Assembly: GCA_019323235.1 (NCBI GenBank)
Contig: JAHWHN010000089.1
Span: 1-6,902, forward strand
DNA length: 6,902 nucleotides
Direction of reading: 5' to 3'
Source of the DNA: Candidatus Woesearchaeota archaeon
GTDB taxonomy: Archaea > Nanobdellota > Nanobdellia > Woesearchaeales > JABIAG01
Shown piece by piece: positions 6,177 through 6,902 of the stretch (positions are counted from its first letter, which is position 1; every line of letters begins with the position of its first letter). Below the pieces are notes generated by a model. That model searched no databases and had not been told where the DNA came from. It saw nothing but the letters and a program-made list of their open reading frames with translations. The translations under genes were made by a program, and so were the position numbers.

Positions 6177-6202
6177 TAAGAAGGTAGGCAATTACCTTCT
6201 TA
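6177..6202. terminator. Inverted repeat at a convergent gene junction
   Basis: A perfect 10-bp inverted repeat, TAAGAAGGTA (6177-6186) and TACCTTCTTA (6193-6202), encloses a 6-base GGCAAT loop. It starts 12 nt after the plus-strand stop and includes the last codons and TAA (6192-6194) of the minus-strand gene. Both transcripts would end in this hairpin. No long T run follows on either strand, so it is not a classic intrinsic terminator. It may protect 3' ends or limit read-through. Confidence 0.5.
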
Positions 6203-6902
6203 AGGCTACATAGAGGTGTATTATTAATGCAGCAGCAAAAAATACAATCGCTTCAATACCTAAAAAATTAGCGGCATCAGTATATTTGAAATGTATTCCA
6301 ATTGCTGATCCAATTAAATTAACTATTGATAAAAGAAGCAAAGTATTGGCAAAAAATCTTGTCTTTTGGAAATTTAAAACATCTTTCTTAATGTAAGATA
6401 CTTGTTTGTAAAGTTTTATGTATTCTTTCTTTACTTTTTCAATTTCTTTAACAGTTTCATTAACAGTCAAATAATTCTTTTTAAGTTCATTAGAAATTAG
6501 AATTTTAATTCTATCTTCATTAACAACCTTATCTTCAATTTCTTTTAATTTTTTAGCATTAAGGCCATTTTTAGTTGTATTAATTCTATCTAATTTTTGA
6601 TTTAATTTATTAAGTTCATAATCAATAACTTTTTTATTTTTCTTAAACTCTTTTTCCCGAACAGAATCACTCTTAAAATCTTTAAAGTCCTTACTCATTT
6701 CTTTAACAAGTTTGGAATCTTTTTCTAAATTATCGACTTTAGAAGAAACATCTCTTAGTTGATCTCTATAAGCAACATTTTTTTCAAAAGAAACATGCCT
6801 TAAATTTAAATGATTTAAATCTTTAGCAATTAATTTTTTAGCTTTTTTAAGTCCAAAAATTTCTGACTTAATTCTATTAAAAGATTCTTGTAGCTTTGAA
6901 TC
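6192..6902 (-). CDS. Coiled-coil protein with two C-terminal TM helices (5' end beyond window)
   Basis: The frame is open from the TAA at 6192-6194 to the right edge, giving at least 236 residues with no start codon required inside the window. The ATG at 6698 is internal: the 68 codons upstream of it carry the same lysine/glutamate-rich helical composition and no stop. The visible protein is a long, highly charged probable coiled coil (about 1-180) ending in two hydrophobic helices (about 183-203 and 211-233) and a short basic tail, ALRR. This resembles a C-terminally anchored protein with a large cytoplasmic coiled-coil domain, possibly a scaffold, tether or envelope-associated protein. No enzymatic motif is visible and I recognise no family. 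Coiled coils converge in sequence, so similarity searches would be weak evidence of function. Confidence 0.82.
   Translation of the reverse strand, partial: DSKLQESFNRIKSEIFGLKKAKKLIAKDLNHLNLRHVSFEKNVAYRDQLRDVSSKVDNLEKDSKLVKEMSKDFKDFKSDSVREKEFKKNKKVIDYELNKLNQKLDRINTTKNGLNAKKLKEIEDKVVNEDRIKILISNELKKNYLTVNETVKEIEKVKKEYIKLYKQVSYIKKDVLNFQKTRFFANTLLLLSIVNLIGSAIGIHFKYTDAANFLGIEAIVFFAAALIIHLYVALRR

Noticed and set aside
1..6902. CRISPR array, insertion sequence, attachment site or defence island
   Set aside because: I saw no regularly spaced direct repeats, no transposase or integrase motifs, and no tRNA-end duplication next to either tRNA gene.

Overview
The window reads as archaeal chromosome from a very AT-rich, compact genome. 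The evidence is promoter and tRNA structure, not a database match. BRE/TATA-type boxes (minus-strand AAATATTTATAAA and similar) sit about 25-29 nt before start codons, no Shine-Dalgarno sequence is evident, gaps are only about 25-95 nt, and two intronless tRNA genes carry encoded CCA ends. A small-genome (DPANN-like) archaeon is a reasonable guess but is not proven.

Layout, left to right. The window opens with what may be the last codons of a plus-strand gene, then a T-rich hairpin between converging genes. A small minus-strand gene of unknown function (115-458) is broken by a one-base frameshift. Next come tRNA-Ile(GAT), a small two-helix channel-like protein whose selectivity filter is not the K+ signature, and a full-length SERCA/PMR1-type Ca2+-transporting P-type ATPase with all motifs intact. 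A 573-residue protein follows, with a hydrophobic N-terminus, a helical (possibly TPR-like) middle and a C-terminal APH/choline-kinase-like domain, and then tRNA-Asn(GTT). All of these are on the minus strand, and most seem to have their own promoter in the short gap before them, so they look like separate transcription units rather than one operon. A divergent plus-strand gene of unknown function (5749-6165) converges on a minus-strand coiled-coil membrane protein that runs off the right edge. A 10-bp inverted repeat lies at that junction.

Working together: the ATPase and the channel-like protein are both membrane ion-handling candidates and lie 40 nt apart, but separate promoters argue against an obligate operon. 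I see no CRISPR array, transposase, integrase or recognisable defence cassette. The points most worth a second look are the degenerate channel filter (TRGQSN where TVGYGD is expected), the frameshifted gene and its hidden C-terminus, the unusual kinase fusion with an altered Brenner motif, the leaderless promoter architecture that moves the ATPase start from TTG to ATG, and the true upstream extension of the right-edge gene.
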